A stretch of 64,000 nucleotides of DNA from Mesorhizobium sp. WSM3860 (lineage in GTDB: Bacteria; Pseudomonadota; Alphaproteobacteria; Rhizobiales; Rhizobiaceae): positions 1-64,000 of the forward strand of contig NZ_NSGF01000020.1 of the NCBI RefSeq assembly GCF_002294995.1, written 5' to 3'. This document shows positions 34,536-44,064 of the stretch, piece by piece (positions within the stretch are counted from its first letter, which is position 1; every line of letters starts with the position of its first letter). Position numbers and translations under genes: made by a program. The notes beneath the pieces are model-generated. The model was not told the DNA's origin. It saw only the letters and a program-made list of their open reading frames with translations, and made no database searches.

Positions 34536-34958
34536 TTACTTCCTGGCGAGCAGGTCGCGGATTTCAGTCAGAAGCTGGACATCCGCCGGCGGCGGCGCGG
34601 CGGCAGGCGCGGGCTTCTCTCGCTCCAGCCGTCTGCGCAGATTGTTCACCGCCTTGACCATCAGGAAGATGATGAAGGCAAGGATCAGAAAATTCAGCAC
34701 GACGGTGATGAAGCTGCCATAGGCGAAAACCGCGCCCTCTTTCTTGGCTTCGGCCAGCGTGGCCGAATGGACATTGGAGGACAGCCCAAAGAAATAATTG
34801 TTGAAGTCGAGCCCGCCGAAAATTGCGCCGATGATCGGCATGATGATGTCGCCGACCAGCGAGTCGACGATCTTGCCGAAGGCGGCGCCGATGATGACGG
34901 CGACGGCCAAGTCCATCACATTGCCCTTGGAGATGAATTCCTGGAATTCTTTCAGCAT
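34536..34958 (-). CDS. mscL: Large-conductance mechanosensitive channel
   Basis: 140-aa inner-membrane channel opened by membrane tension during osmotic downshock. The N-terminal helix and TM1 (MLKEFQEFISKGNVMDLAVAVIIGAAFGKIV, DSLVGDIIMP) are nearly canonical MscL, TM2 is FITVVLNFLILAFIIFLMV, and the C-terminal helix bundle follows. The ATG at 34958 has GGAGGG upstream; the 721-codon frame around it is an antisense shadow. Confidence 0.96.
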   Translation of the reverse strand: MLKEFQEFISKGNVMDLAVAVIIGAAFGKIVDSLVGDIIMPIIGAIFGGLDFNNYFFGLSSNVHSATLAEAKKEGAVFAYGSFITVVLNFLILAFIIFLMVKAVNNLRRRLEREKPAPAAAPPPADVQLLTEIRDLLARK

Positions 34959-35077
34959 CCGACCCTCCTTGCCATGACGGGCCGCGCTGCCGCCCCGGCT
35001 CTCCGGCGCCGACCCGAAGCCACAATAACAAAAACCCCCAGTTGCAAAACCGGAAAAAGGGCGAGGCCACCGGTTTG

Positions 35078-35194
35078 TCCCTGACCGGCTCGCGCTTCCG
35101 GGCGTCACCGCGCACCTATGCGCCGAAAGCCGCGGTGGACTTGAGGGCCAAGCTGTGGTTGCGTTTGATAACCGGGCGAGGAGCCGGTCAGGGA
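35078..35194 (+). promoter_or_regulatory. Leader inverted repeat covering the crbS-like ribosome-binding site
   Basis: TCCCTGACCGGCTC (35078-35091) and GAGCCGGTCAGGGA (35181-35194) are perfect 14-bp complements 89 bases apart. The right arm includes the first bases of the Shine-Dalgarno GGGAGGAAG, 13 bases before the ATG at 35208. If both arms are in the mRNA, pairing would hide the ribosome-binding site. Confidence 0.55.
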
Positions 35195-35207
35195 GGAAGT
35201 TCGAACC

Positions 35208-38200
35208 ATGCAAGGCTGGTTCGTCGTCATCATCGCGATCGCCTATGTGACGCTGCTTTTTGCGATCGCCAGCGTCGGCGACCGGCGCTCGGTAGCAGCC
35301 GGGCTCGGCCGCGCGCGGCCCTCCATTTATGCGCTCAGCCTCGCCATCTACTGTACCTCCTGGACCTTCTTCGGCTCGGTCGGGCTCTCCTCCGAGCGGG
35401 GTCTCGAATTCCTCGGCATCTACACCGGCCCGGTGCTGGTCTTCGTGTTCGGCTTCCCGCTGCTCAACCGCATCGTCCGGCTGGCAAAGAGCGAAAAGAT
35501 CACCTCGATTGCGGACTTTCTCGGCGCCCGCTACGGTAAGAGTTTTGCCGTCGCGGCGATCGCGACGCTGATCGCCACGGTGGGCGCCGTGCCCTATATC
35601 GCACTGCAGCTTAAGGCGATCTCCGGCTCGGTCAGCCTGATGATCGAGCACTATACGGGATCGCCGCCCTCCTTTGATCCTTTTGTAAGCGACATCTCGC
35701 TGGTGGTGGCGATGCTGCTGGCGCTGTTTGCGGTCCTGTTCGGCACCCGCCACGCCGACGCCACCGAACACCAGGACGGGCTGGTGCTGGCGGTCGCGGT
35801 CGAGACCGTGGTCAAGCTCGCCGCCTTCCTTGCCATCGGCCTGATGGTAACTTTCCTCATCTTCGGCGGTCCCGGCGACATGCTGGCGACGCTCGCCGCG
35901 AATGCCGACGTGCGCCAGGCGATGGGCTACAACACGTCCCTGGCCACCTGGCTGGTGCTGACGACCTTGAGCGGTTTCGCCATCCTGATGCTGCCGCGCC
36001 AGTTCTACGTCACCATTGTCGAGAACCGCAGCGAAGCGGAACTGCGCACCGCGACCTGGGTGTTTCCGCTCTATCTCGTGGCGATCAACCTGTTCGTCCT
36101 GCCGATCGCATTTGCCGGGCTGTCGCTGGTCGGCGCAAGGACCAGCAGCGACCTCTACGTGCTGTCGCTGCCGCTGTTCAGCGGCCACGACGTGCTGGCG
36201 ATGATCGCCTTCATCGGCGGCCTGTCGGCGGCCACCGCCATGGTCATCGTCGAGAGCGTGGCGCTGTCGATCATGATTTCCAACGACCTCGTCATCCCGC
36301 TGTTCGTGCGTCGATTGCTCAAGACCACGTCTTCGGAGAACGAAGACTGGTCGACGCTGATCCTGAACGTGCGGCGGGCGTCGATTTTCATCATGCTGTT
36401 CATCGCATTCCTCTACTATCGCGAGAGCACCAACAGCGCGCGGCTGTCCTCGATCGGGCTGATGTCGTTTGCCGCCATCGCGCAATTCGCCCCCGCGCTG
36501 ATCGGCGGACTGATCTGGCGCCGCGCCAATGGCCGCGGCGCCGCGCTCGGCATGGTCGCCGGCATCGCAGTGTGGGGCTACACGCTGCTGCTCCCTTCGC
36601 TGGTCGGTCCCGGCTCCGACTTTGTCGTCCATGGCCTGTTCGGCTTCGAGGCGCTGAGACCCCAGGCGCTGTTCGGCACCGTCGGCGAGCCGCTGAACCA
36701 TGGCGTGCTGTGGAGCCTGTCGGTCAACACGCTATTCTTCGTGATGGGTACGCTGTCCCGCGCATCGGTGCCGCTGGAGCGCATCCAGGCGGCAATCTTC
36801 GTGCCGCGCGAAGCCGGCCCGATGCCAAGCCTGCGCCGCTTCCGCACCGCCGTCACCGTCAACGACCTCAAGGACACGATTGCCCGCTATCTCGGCGTCG
36901 AGCGCACCGAGCGTTCCTTCCAGTCCTTCGAGAAGAACGCGAACGTCTCCCTGCACGGCAAGGAACAGGCCAGCATGGACGTCATCCGTTTCTCGGAGCA
37001 GTTGCTGGCGAGCGCCGTCGGCTCGTCGTCGGCGCGGCTGATCCTGTCGCTGCTGTTCCGCCGCAACGACCGCGACTCCAAGGACGCCTTCCGGCTGCTC
37101 GACGACGCCACCGAGGCGCTGCAGCACAACCGCGACCTGCTGCAGATCGCTCTCGACCAGATGGAGCAGGGCATCACCGTCTTCGACCGGGATTTGCGGC
37201 TGATCTGCTGGAACCGGCAATACCGGGCGCTGTTCGATCTGCCCGACGAGATGGGCCAGGTGGGCGTGTCGCTCGACCAGATCCTGCGGCATCTGGCCGA
37301 GCGCGGCGATATCGCCGCCGACCAGCGGGTGACGATGCTCAACCGGCTGACCAGCTTCGTCGGTCCTTGGCAGATGGAGCTCAGGACCAGCGGCCGCATC
37401 CTGGAGCTGCGCTCCAACCCGATGCCCGACGGCGGCATTGTGGCCACCTATGCCGACATTTCCGGCCGCGTCGAGCAGGACCTGGCGCTGAAGCGGGCCA
37501 ATGAATCGCTGGAGCAGCGGGTCAGGAGCCGCACCGCCGAGCTTACCCGCGTCAACGAGGAGCTGGCGCAGGCGCAGATGCTTGCCGAGGAAGCCAATCT
37601 CAGCAAGACCCGCTTTCTCGCCGCCGCCGGCCACGACATCCTGCAGCCGCTCAACGCCGCCAGGCTCTATTGCTCCTCGCTGATCGAGAAGGCCGGCAAG
37701 GGACCGGCCGGCAGGGCCGCGACCAACATCGAATCCTCACTGGAATCGGTCGAGACCATCCTCGGCGCGGTGCTCGACATATCGCGGCTCGACGCCGGCG
37801 CGTTGAAGCCCGAGGACACCGCCTTCAGCCTCGGCGGCCTGCTTGGCCAGATCGGCAACGATTTTCGCCCGCTCGCCGCCGAAAAGAAGCTCGGCCTGAA
37901 AATCATGCCGTCGTCGCTCGGCGTGATGACCGACCGCAATTTGCTTCGCCGGCTGATCCAGAACCTCGTTTCGAATGCGATCAAATACACGCGCGACGGC
38001 CGTATACTGGTCGGCGTGAGAAGGCGCGGCGAGCTGGCCGAAATCCAGGTGATCGACACCGGCATCGGCATTGCCGGCGACAAGCTGAACACCGTCTTCC
38101 ACGAATTCACCCGGCTGGACGAAGGCGCGCGCGAGGCCGAAGGCCTTGGCCTTGGCCTCTCCATCGTCGACCGCATTGCCAGGGTGCTGAGGCTCGAAAT

Positions 38201-38693
38201 CCGCATCTTCTCCAACCCCGGCAAGGGCACGCGTTTTTCCGTCATCCTGCCGGTCGCCGCGATCGCGGCACCGCCGCGCGAGATGGCAAAGGCCCCCGCG
38301 CGCGCGCCATCCTCACTTGCCGGACTCAATGTGCTGTGCATCGACAATGACGCGCGCATCCTCGACGGCATGCGCCTGCTGCTCGAAGGCTGGGGCTGCA
38401 GCGTCGAGACCGCTTCGGGATCGCAGCACCTGATGCGCCCCGGCGCGGCAAGGCCGGATGTGGTGCTCGCCGACTATCATCTCGACGGCGGCACCGGGCT
38501 CGACGCCATCGCCAGGCTGCGCGCCGCCTACGGCCAGGACCTGCCCTGCGTGCTGGTCACCGCAGACCGCTCCAGCGAGGTGCGCGCTGCGGCTGGCCAG
38601 CTCGACGTGCCTGTGATCAACAAGCCGCTGAAGCCTGCCGTGCTGCGCTCGATGATGGCAAGGGTCAGGGCACTGGCGCCAGCGGCGGAGTGA
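35208..38693 (+). CDS. CrbS/MxtR-like hybrid sensor kinase with SLC5 transporter domain
   Basis: 1161 aa. Residues 1 to about 490 form a sodium/solute symporter (SLC5/PutP-type) domain of some 13 helices. A linker leads to a PAS domain at about 640-760 (MEQGITVFDRDLRLICWNRQYRALFDLP), an H-box (FLAAAGHDILQPLNAARLY, His809), an ATPase domain with NLVSNAIKYT and GLGLGLSIVDR, and a receiver domain with Asp1089 (VVLADYHLDG). This is the architecture of CrbS/MxtR sensors, which control acetyl-CoA synthetase and acetate use in gammaproteobacteria. The acetate role here is inference. It faces its probable partner regulator. Confidence 0.85.
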   Translation: MQGWFVVIIAIAYVTLLFAIASVGDRRSVAAGLGRARPSIYALSLAIYCTSWTFFGSVGLSSERGLEFLGIYTGPVLVFVFGFPLLNRIVRLAKSEKITSIADFLGARYGKSFAVAAIATLIATVGAVPYIALQLKAISGSVSLMIEHYTGSPPSFDPFVSDISLVVAMLLALFAVLFGTRHADATEHQDGLVLAVAVETVVKLAAFLAIGLMVTFLIFGGPGDMLATLAANADVRQAMGYNTSLATWLVLTTLSGFAILMLPRQFYVTIVENRSEAELRTATWVFPLYLVAINLFVLPIAFAGLSLVGARTSSDLYVLSLPLFSGHDVLAMIAFIGGLSAATAMVIVESVALSIMISNDLVIPLFVRRLLKTTSSENEDWSTLILNVRRASIFIMLFIAFLYYRESTNSARLSSIGLMSFAAIAQFAPALIGGLIWRRANGRGAALGMVAGIAVWGYTLLLPSLVGPGSDFVVHGLFGFEALRPQALFGTVGEPLNHGVLWSLSVNTLFFVMGTLSRASVPLERIQAAIFVPREAGPMPSLRRFRTAVTVNDLKDTIARYLGVERTERSFQSFEKNANVSLHGKEQASMDVIRFSEQLLASAVGSSSARLILSLLFRRNDRDSKDAFRLLDDATEALQHNRDLLQIALDQMEQGITVFDRDLRLICWNRQYRALFDLPDEMGQVGVSLDQILRHLAERGDIAADQRVTMLNRLTSFVGPWQMELRTSGRILELRSNPMPDGGIVATYADISGRVEQDLALKRANESLEQRVRSRTAELTRVNEELAQAQMLAEEANLSKTRFLAAAGHDILQPLNAARLYCSSLIEKAGKGPAGRAATNIESSLESVETILGAVLDISRLDAGALKPEDTAFSLGGLLGQIGNDFRPLAAEKKLGLKIMPSSLGVMTDRNLLRRLIQNLVSNAIKYTRDGRILVGVRRRGELAEIQVIDTGIGIAGDKLNTVFHEFTRLDEGAREAEGLGLGLSIVDRIARVLRLEIRIFSNPGKGTRFSVILPVAAIAAPPREMAKAPARAPSSLAGLNVLCIDNDARILDGMRLLLEGWGCSVETASGSQHLMRPGAARPDVVLADYHLDGGTGLDAIARLRAAYGQDLPCVLVTADRSSEVRAAAGQLDVPVINKPLKPAVLRSMMARVRALAPAAE

Positions 38694-39353
38694 TCAGCCC
38701 ACCGGCTGCAGCGGGTCGCCGCCGATCTTGGAAAGCTGGATCACCGCCTGGGTGCGGCTGTCGACGCCGAGCTTTTGCAATATGGCGGAGACATGCGCCT
38801 TGATGGTGGCTTCGGAGACGCCGAGCTCATAGGCGATCTGCTTGTTGAGCAGGCCTTCGGCCAGCATGCCGAGCACCCTCGTCTGCTGCGGCGTCAGCGC
38901 CTGCAGGCGCTTGATCAGATCGGAGATCTCCGGATCCCGCTCGACGCCGAGTTCGATGCCGGCGGGTGCTGCGATATCGCCGGCAAGCACGGCCTGCACG
39001 GCGCTGCGTATCTCCTCCATGCTGGCGGATTTGGAGATGAAGCCGGACGCACCGAGATCGAGCGCGCGGCGGATGGTGGCGGGATCGTCATGAGCCGACA
39101 CCACCACCAGCGGCACCGACGAATGGATGCCGCGCAGCGAGATCAGTCCGGACAGGCCGCTGGCGCCCGGCATCGACAGGTCGAGCAGCACCATGTCGAT
39201 GTCTTCATTGGCCACGACCAGCGCCTTGGCGCTTTCGAAATCGCCGGCCTCGTGGATAGCGGCGACGTCGCCTATGCCGGCAAGCGCTTCCTTCAGGGCG
39301 CCGCGAAACAGCGGATGGTCGTCGGCAATGACGAAAGTGTGGCCCGACGGCAA
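38694..39353 (-). CDS. LuxR-type response regulator (CrbR/ErdR-like)
   Basis: 219 aa. Receiver domain with phospho-acceptor Asp58 (DMVLLDLSMPGASG) and a C-terminal LuxR/NarL helix-turn-helix (LTPQQTRVLGMLAEGLLNKQIAYELGVSEATIKAHV). The start is a TTG supported by GGGGAGG five bases upstream; no in-frame ATG precedes the receiver. Its stop abuts the stop of the CrbS-like kinase on the opposite strand (shared TGATCA, no gap), which supports a functional pair. Confidence 0.85.
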   Translation of the reverse strand: MPSGHTFVIADDHPLFRGALKEALAGIGDVAAIHEAGDFESAKALVVANEDIDMVLLDLSMPGASGLSGLISLRGIHSSVPLVVVSAHDDPATIRRALDLGASGFISKSASMEEIRSAVQAVLAGDIAAPAGIELGVERDPEISDLIKRLQALTPQQTRVLGMLAEGLLNKQIAYELGVSEATIKAHVSAILQKLGVDSRTQAVIQLSKIGGDPLQPVG

Positions 39354-39467
39354 ATATTCCTCCCCGGATCCCCGTTGTATGTGGTTCTTACGGGATCGGA
39401 ACGATTATGCGGCGGCGCGGCGCGTTTTCAAGCAGCAAAGGCCGCGCGCAGGCTTTTTCCCGGGAGC

Positions 39468-39905
39468 TCAGGTCTTTTGCGGGCTGGGCTTCGAGCCACC
39501 GTCGCCTTCCTGCCTATCGATGTCCTTGACGATATCCATGAAGCTGCGGAAGAAGCGCTCCATGTAGCTCATCGTCTTGTTGAAATCCTCCTCACTCGGC
39601 AGTTGGGACTCCAGCCGGGCGGAGAGCGAGTTCTCAAGCTTCGCGACGCGCTCGTCGAGTGCCTTCACCGTGCTCTGCAGCCGGTCGATCTCGTCCTGGA
39701 AGGCGGAGCGCTCGTCGGCAGCCATCTTGCAGACGAGCTGACCGGAGCGCTCCTCGCAGACCGACATGGCACCGGTCTGGGTGTCCATGCGGACATAGCC
39801 GTTAGCGGACTTTTCGAGCCGATAGCGGTCCGTCTCCTCGGAATAGGCCGATGCGGCGACCAGCGAGCAAAGCGCCGCCGGGATCAGAATGTGCTGCAGA
39901 CGCAT
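39468..39905 (-). CDS. Periplasmic coiled-coil protein, function unknown
   Basis: 145 aa behind GGAGG. Signal peptide of about 22 residues (MRLQHILIPAALCSLVAASAYS), a small beta region with a Cys pair (GAMSVCEERSGQLVCKM), then a heptad-rich helix (FQDEIDRLQSTVKALDERVAKLENSL, about residues 68-95), and an acidic/basic tail. Common in rhizobia as a hypothetical protein; I cannot assign a role. Confidence 0.7.
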   Translation of the reverse strand: MRLQHILIPAALCSLVAASAYSEETDRYRLEKSANGYVRMDTQTGAMSVCEERSGQLVCKMAADERSAFQDEIDRLQSTVKALDERVAKLENSLSARLESQLPSEEDFNKTMSYMERFFRSFMDIVKDIDRQEGDGGSKPSPQKT

Positions 39906-40019
39906 GTTGTTTATCCTCCATGAGCCGTTGAGCCAAGAATATCACAGGTTTGCGCCTGAAATGGGGAAGAGTTCGGAAGCACCCTTTCCCCCAAGGTTCG
40001 TTCGGACTATAGCGCGCCA

Positions 40020-40367
40020 ATGTCTCAGTTTATCTACAAGATCGCGCCTGAAGCCATGTGGCGCGAAGCGGAACGGAACGACCGCTTCACCGGAGCGCCG
40101 ATCGACATCGCCGACGGCTTCATCCACTTCTCCACCGCTGCCCAAGTGCGCGAGACGGCGGCCAGGCATTTCGCCGGGCAGACGGACCTGCTGCTGATCG
40201 CGATCGACGCGGCAAAGCTGGGCGACGCGCTGAAATACGAGGTGTCGCGCGGCGGCGCCCTGTTCCCGCATCTCTACGCCGCGCTCTCTCTCGACGCCGT
40301 TCTCTGGGTGAAGCCGTTGCCGCTCGGCGCCAGCGGCCACGAATTCCCGCCGCTGGAGGACGAATGA
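40020..40367 (+). CDS. DUF952 family protein
   Basis: 115 aa. The pattern IYKIAPEAMWREAERNDRFTGAPIDIADGFIHFSTAAQV is characteristic of DUF952 (a fold related to ADP-ribosyl-transfer-type proteins, enzymatic role unproven). YEVSRGGALFPHLYAAL also matches. The stop overlaps the pyrD start by ATGA, so the two are co-translated, an arrangement I recall from other Rhizobiales. Confidence 0.88.
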   Translation: MSQFIYKIAPEAMWREAERNDRFTGAPIDIADGFIHFSTAAQVRETAARHFAGQTDLLLIAIDAAKLGDALKYEVSRGGALFPHLYAALSLDAVLWVKPLPLGASGHEFPPLEDE

Positions 40368-41443
40368 GCGTGCTCGACCGGATCGGCCAAAAGCTGCTTT
40401 TCTCGTTCGATCCGGAAACGGCGCATGGCCTGTCGATCGCGGCTTTGCGTTGCGGCCTGCCGGTCGCCTCGCCTCCCCCGCGCGACGCGCGACTCGAGGT
40501 CAGCGTCTGCGGGCTCGATTTCCCCAATCCGCTCGGCATGGCGGCCGGCTACGACAAGAACGCCGAAGTGCCGGATGCGCTGCTCAAACTCGGCTTCGGC
40601 TTCGCCGAGGTCGGCACGGTCACGCCGCTGCCGCAGCCGGGCAACCCCAAGCCGCGCATCTTCCGGCTGACTGCGAACGGGGCTGTGATCAATCGACTCG
40701 GCTTCAACAATGAAGGCCATGACGCTGCCGAAAAGCGCCTCGCGGCGCGCAAGGGGCGCGGCGGCATCGTCGGCGTCAACATCGGCGCCAACAAGGACAG
40801 CGCCGACCGCATTGCCGACTATGAGCGTGGCGTCGCCCGCTTCGCGGCTCTTGCCAGCTATTTGACGGTCAACATCTCCTCGCCCAACACGCCGGGCCTG
40901 CGCAACATGCAGGCGCGCGAGCAACTCGGCGAGTTGCTCGCGCGCGTAGTGGCGGCGCGCGCGGCTGCGTCCGCGCAGCCGCCTGTCTTCCTCAAGATCG
41001 CGCCGGACCTCGCCGAAGCGGAACTGGAAGACATCGCCGCCGAAGTCATCGAGAAAAAGATCGACGGGGTCATCGTCTCCAACACGACGCTTGCGCGGAC
41101 GGGATTGCGCAGCACTGCTTTCGCCAGCGAGACGGGCGGCCTTTCTGGCAGGCCGCTGTTCGAGCGCTCGACAGCAGTGCTCGCCCGCATACGCAAGCTG
41201 CTCGGCCCGAAGATGGCCATCATCGGCGTTGGCGGCGTCGACTCGGCGGAAACCGCGCTGGAGAAGATGCGAGCCGGCGCCGACCTCGTTCAGCTTTACA
41301 CCGGCATGGTCTATGCCGGGCCGGCGTTGCCCGGACGCCTCGTTGCCGGCATGGCGCGGTTTGTGGAGCGCGAGCGGCTGAAGTCGATCCGAGATTTGCG
41401 CGACTCGGCTTGCGAGCGCTGGGCTTCAAAGCTGATCAGCTGA
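40364..41443 (+). CDS. pyrD: Dihydroorotate dehydrogenase (quinone), class 2
   Basis: 359-aa membrane-associated flavoenzyme of pyrimidine synthesis, oxidising dihydroorotate to orotate with quinone. FMN and substrate segments: NPLGMAAGYDKNAEV, VGTVTPLPQPGNPKPR, NRLGFNNEG, VNISSPNTPGLR (with the class 2 catalytic Ser), FLKIAPDL, IIGVGGVDSAE. The N-terminal helix (LFSFDPETAHGLSIAAL) is the quinone and membrane region of class 2. Start 40364 overlaps the DUF952 stop. Confidence 0.95.
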   Translation: MSVLDRIGQKLLFSFDPETAHGLSIAALRCGLPVASPPPRDARLEVSVCGLDFPNPLGMAAGYDKNAEVPDALLKLGFGFAEVGTVTPLPQPGNPKPRIFRLTANGAVINRLGFNNEGHDAAEKRLAARKGRGGIVGVNIGANKDSADRIADYERGVARFAALASYLTVNISSPNTPGLRNMQAREQLGELLARVVAARAAASAQPPVFLKIAPDLAEAELEDIAAEVIEKKIDGVIVSNTTLARTGLRSTAFASETGGLSGRPLFERSTAVLARIRKLLGPKMAIIGVGGVDSAETALEKMRAGADLVQLYTGMVYAGPALPGRLVAGMARFVERERLKSIRDLRDSACERWASKLIS

Positions 41444-42763
41444 ACGCCTTGCGTACTCTGAGCCTCAGCACCATCAACAGGCTCAACCCGCGCACCAGCA
41501 AAAAGACGTGCAGCGCGGCCCATAGGCCGTTGTTGCCGAAGGCGGGCGCCAGCGTGATCATCGCCGCGGTGAAGGCCAGGAAGGACAAGAGCATCATGTT
41601 GCGCATGTCGCGCGACCAGGTGGCGCCGATGAAGACGCCGTCCATCTGGAAGGCGAGCACGCCGCTCAGCGCGGTGAAGGCGGCCCAGGGCAGATAGGCA
41701 TCCGCGACCGCGCGGACCTCCGGAGCGGTCGTCACCAGCGCCACCAGCTGTGCGCCGGCCGTCAGCAGGATAAGACTGGCAACAGCCGCCAGGCCAAAGC
41801 CCCAGATCAGACTTGCCGGAAAGGGGTGGCCGCATGCGCGCCGATGGCGCGGCCGGCCAATTGCTCGGCTGCGGTGGCAAAGCCGTCCAGGAAATAGCCG
41901 GCGACGAGGAAGAAGTTCATCAGCACGGCATTGGCGGCGAGCGTGACCGTGCCAAACTGCGCGCCCTGTCTGGTGAACAGCGCGAAGGCGGCAAGCAGCG
42001 AGAAGGAACGGATCATGATGTCACGGTTGAGCGACAGCATGCGCCGGTAGGCCGGCAGGTCGAGGATGCGCCGGCGCGACGGCCGCTCCAATTTTCGGAA
42101 CCGCCTCAGCACGATGGCAAGGCCGAGCAGCATGGCCAGGAACTCGCCGGTGACGGTCGCCCAGGCAACGCCGGCGACGCCCCAGCCGAGCTCGAGGCCA
42201 AGCAGGAAGCAGAGCAGGATGTTGATGCCGTTGAGCACGGCCTGCAGCATCAGCCCTATCCCGCCCTCGCCACGCCCCAGCACGTAGCCCAAGATGGCGT
42301 AGTTGATGAGCGAGAAGGGCGCGGCAATGAGCCTGATGCGGATATAGACCGACATCGCCTCGCTGACACGCGGCTCGGCGCCCATGAACCACTGGCCGGC
42401 TACCGCAAAGAGCGGCGCAAGTGCTGCAAGCACCACGCCGGCGACGACCGCGATCAGCACGGCCCGCCAGAGCACCGCCTGCTCCTCCAGCGGATCGCCG
42501 CGTCCGAAAGCCTGGGCGACGAGGCCGGTGGTGCCGGAACGCAGGAAGTTGAAGGTGGTGAACACGACGTCGAAGACCAGCGCGCCTGCGGCCAGTCCGC
42601 CAAGAAGAGCCGCATCGCCCAACCGCCCGACCACCGCGGTGTCGACAATGCCGAGCAGCGGCGTCGTCAAATACGCGAGCGTCATCGGCACAGCGATCGT
42701 CAGCACCGACCGGTTGGTGACGATGAAGGTCCTGGCGTTGATGTGGGTCGCACCCTTGTCCAA
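41436..42763 (-). pseudogene. MATE efflux transporter, frameshifted
   Basis: The first frame (42763-41807) gives 318 residues of a DinF-type MATE transporter starting MDKGATHINARTFIVTNRSVLTIAVPMTLAYLTTP, then stops right after GRAIGAHAATPFRQV. The missing C-terminal quarter continues in another frame (LIWGFGLAAVASLILLTAG ... MALVTTAPEVRAVADAYLPW ... LRVRKAFS), reaching 41436. Joining the two needs one extra base (or an equivalent -1 event) near 41808-41815, next to a CCCC/TTT run. Whole length would be about 442 aa, normal for the family. Either an inactivated gene or a sequencing error. Its end overlaps pyrD by 8 bases on the opposite strand. Confidence 0.8.
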
Positions 42764-42886
42764 GGATCGCTGCCTTGCTCATTGCGGCTTGATCGAACGG
42801 CCGATGTGCCCCAGTTTGCCGCTGCCGCGCAATCGCCATCGGGTGACGGCCAACCGAATTCCAGCTCTGGCGCAGGCAGCCTCATC

Positions 42887-43789
42887 ATGCCTTTGCAGAT
42901 CGTCCACCATCCCGACTATGACGCCGGCTTTGCCGCCAATCACCGCTTTCCGATGAGCAAATATCCTTTGCTGATGGAGGCCTTGCGCAGCCGCGGGCTG
43001 GCAGCAGCGGGAGCGCTTTCGATGCCGGAACCGGCGCCTGCGGCGTGGCTCAAGCTCGCGCATGAGGCCGACTATGTCGACCAGGTGCTCGCTTGCCAGG
43101 TGCCTGAAAAGATCGAGCGCGAGATCGGCTTCCCGGTCGGCCAGCGCGTGTCACTGAGAGCGCAGCTAGCAACCGCAGGCACGGTGCTGGCGGCGCGGCT
43201 GGCGCTGAGACACGGCATAGCCTGCAACGCCGCCGGCGGCAGCCATCATGCCAAGCGCGCCCAAGGCGCGGGCTTCTGCACCTTCAACGACGTGGCAGTG
43301 GCTTGCCTGGTCCTGCTTGCGGAGGGCGCCGTCGAAAACATCCTGGTCGTCGATCTCGACGTGCATCAGGGCGACGGCACGGCGGACATTCTGAAGGATG
43401 AGCCGCGCGCCTTCACCTTTTCCATGCATGGCGAACGCAATTATCCGGCGCGCAAGATCGCCTCCGATCTCGATATCGCGCTGCCGGACGGCACCGGCGA
43501 CGCCGCCTATCTCGGCCGGCTCCGCGTCATTCTTCCAGAGCTTTGCGCAAGACGGCGCTGGGACATCGTCTTTTACAATGCCGGCGTCGATGTCCATGCC
43601 GAGGACCGGCTTGGCCGGCTGACATTGACCGACAACGGCCTGCGCGGCCGCGAGGAGATGGTCATCAGCCATTTCCGCAAGGCCGGCATCCCGCTGTGCG
43701 GCGTCATCGGCGGCGGCTATTCGAGCGACGTGCCGGCGCTTGCCGCGCGCCACGCCATCCTGTTCGAGGTCGCAGCCGCCTATGACTGA
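42887..43789 (+). CDS. Histone deacetylase-like amidohydrolase
   Basis: 300 aa from ATG 42887. Zinc amidohydrolase of the arginase/deacetylase superfamily (AcuC/HDAC branch): GGSHHAKRAQGAGFCTFNDVAVA (charge-relay His pair), VVDLDVHQGDGT (Asp and His zinc ligands) and YNAGVDVHAEDRLG (second Asp ligand). Bacterial members act on acetylated polyamines, lysines or other amides; the substrate here is unknown. Long upstream frame to 41813 is a shadow of the MATE gene. Confidence 0.88.
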   Translation: MPLQIVHHPDYDAGFAANHRFPMSKYPLLMEALRSRGLAAAGALSMPEPAPAAWLKLAHEADYVDQVLACQVPEKIEREIGFPVGQRVSLRAQLATAGTVLAARLALRHGIACNAAGGSHHAKRAQGAGFCTFNDVAVACLVLLAEGAVENILVVDLDVHQGDGTADILKDEPRAFTFSMHGERNYPARKIASDLDIALPDGTGDAAYLGRLRVILPELCARRRWDIVFYNAGVDVHAEDRLGRLTLTDNGLRGREEMVISHFRKAGIPLCGVIGGGYSSDVPALAARHAILFEVAAAYD

Positions 43790-43800
43790 CGCTCGCCAGA

Positions 43801-44064
43801 CTACTTCCTGTAGCTCGCGATCCTGAGCAGGATAAAGGCGGGCACGACGATCGCGGCGCCGAGCAGGATATAGCCCAGGAAGCGGTCGATAGTATGGAAG
43901 CCGAGATTCCACAGGTCGATGAAGAACTGGCGGATGCCATAGAGCACGTCCATCGGCGACCAGCCGAAAGCGTGCATGACGAGGCCGACGAGGAAGGAAA
44001 CCACCAGCAGCTTCACAAGCACCCTGAGTGGCGTATCGCCGAGAAAGCGTGTCAGTGCGGACAA
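43801..44064 (-). CDS. Small membrane protein, DUF6460-like
   Basis: 87 aa with an N-terminal amphipathic helix and two hydrophobic helices (LLVVSFLVGLVMHAFGW; LLGAAIVVPAFILLRIASYRK). The pattern FLGDTPLRVLVKLLVVSFLVG followed by W.P.DV.YGI agrees with my memory of a small DUF6460-type family in Rhizobiales. Function unknown. Confidence 0.75.
   Translation of the reverse strand: MSALTRFLGDTPLRVLVKLLVVSFLVGLVMHAFGWSPMDVLYGIRQFFIDLWNLGFHTIDRFLGYILLGAAIVVPAFILLRIASYRK

Noticed and set aside
34959..36701. 721-codon minus-strand frame containing mscL
   Set aside because: Only the last 140 codons are MscL, with its own start and ribosome-binding site. The upstream part is low-complexity Asp/Arg/Gln shadow of the transporter-kinase gene.
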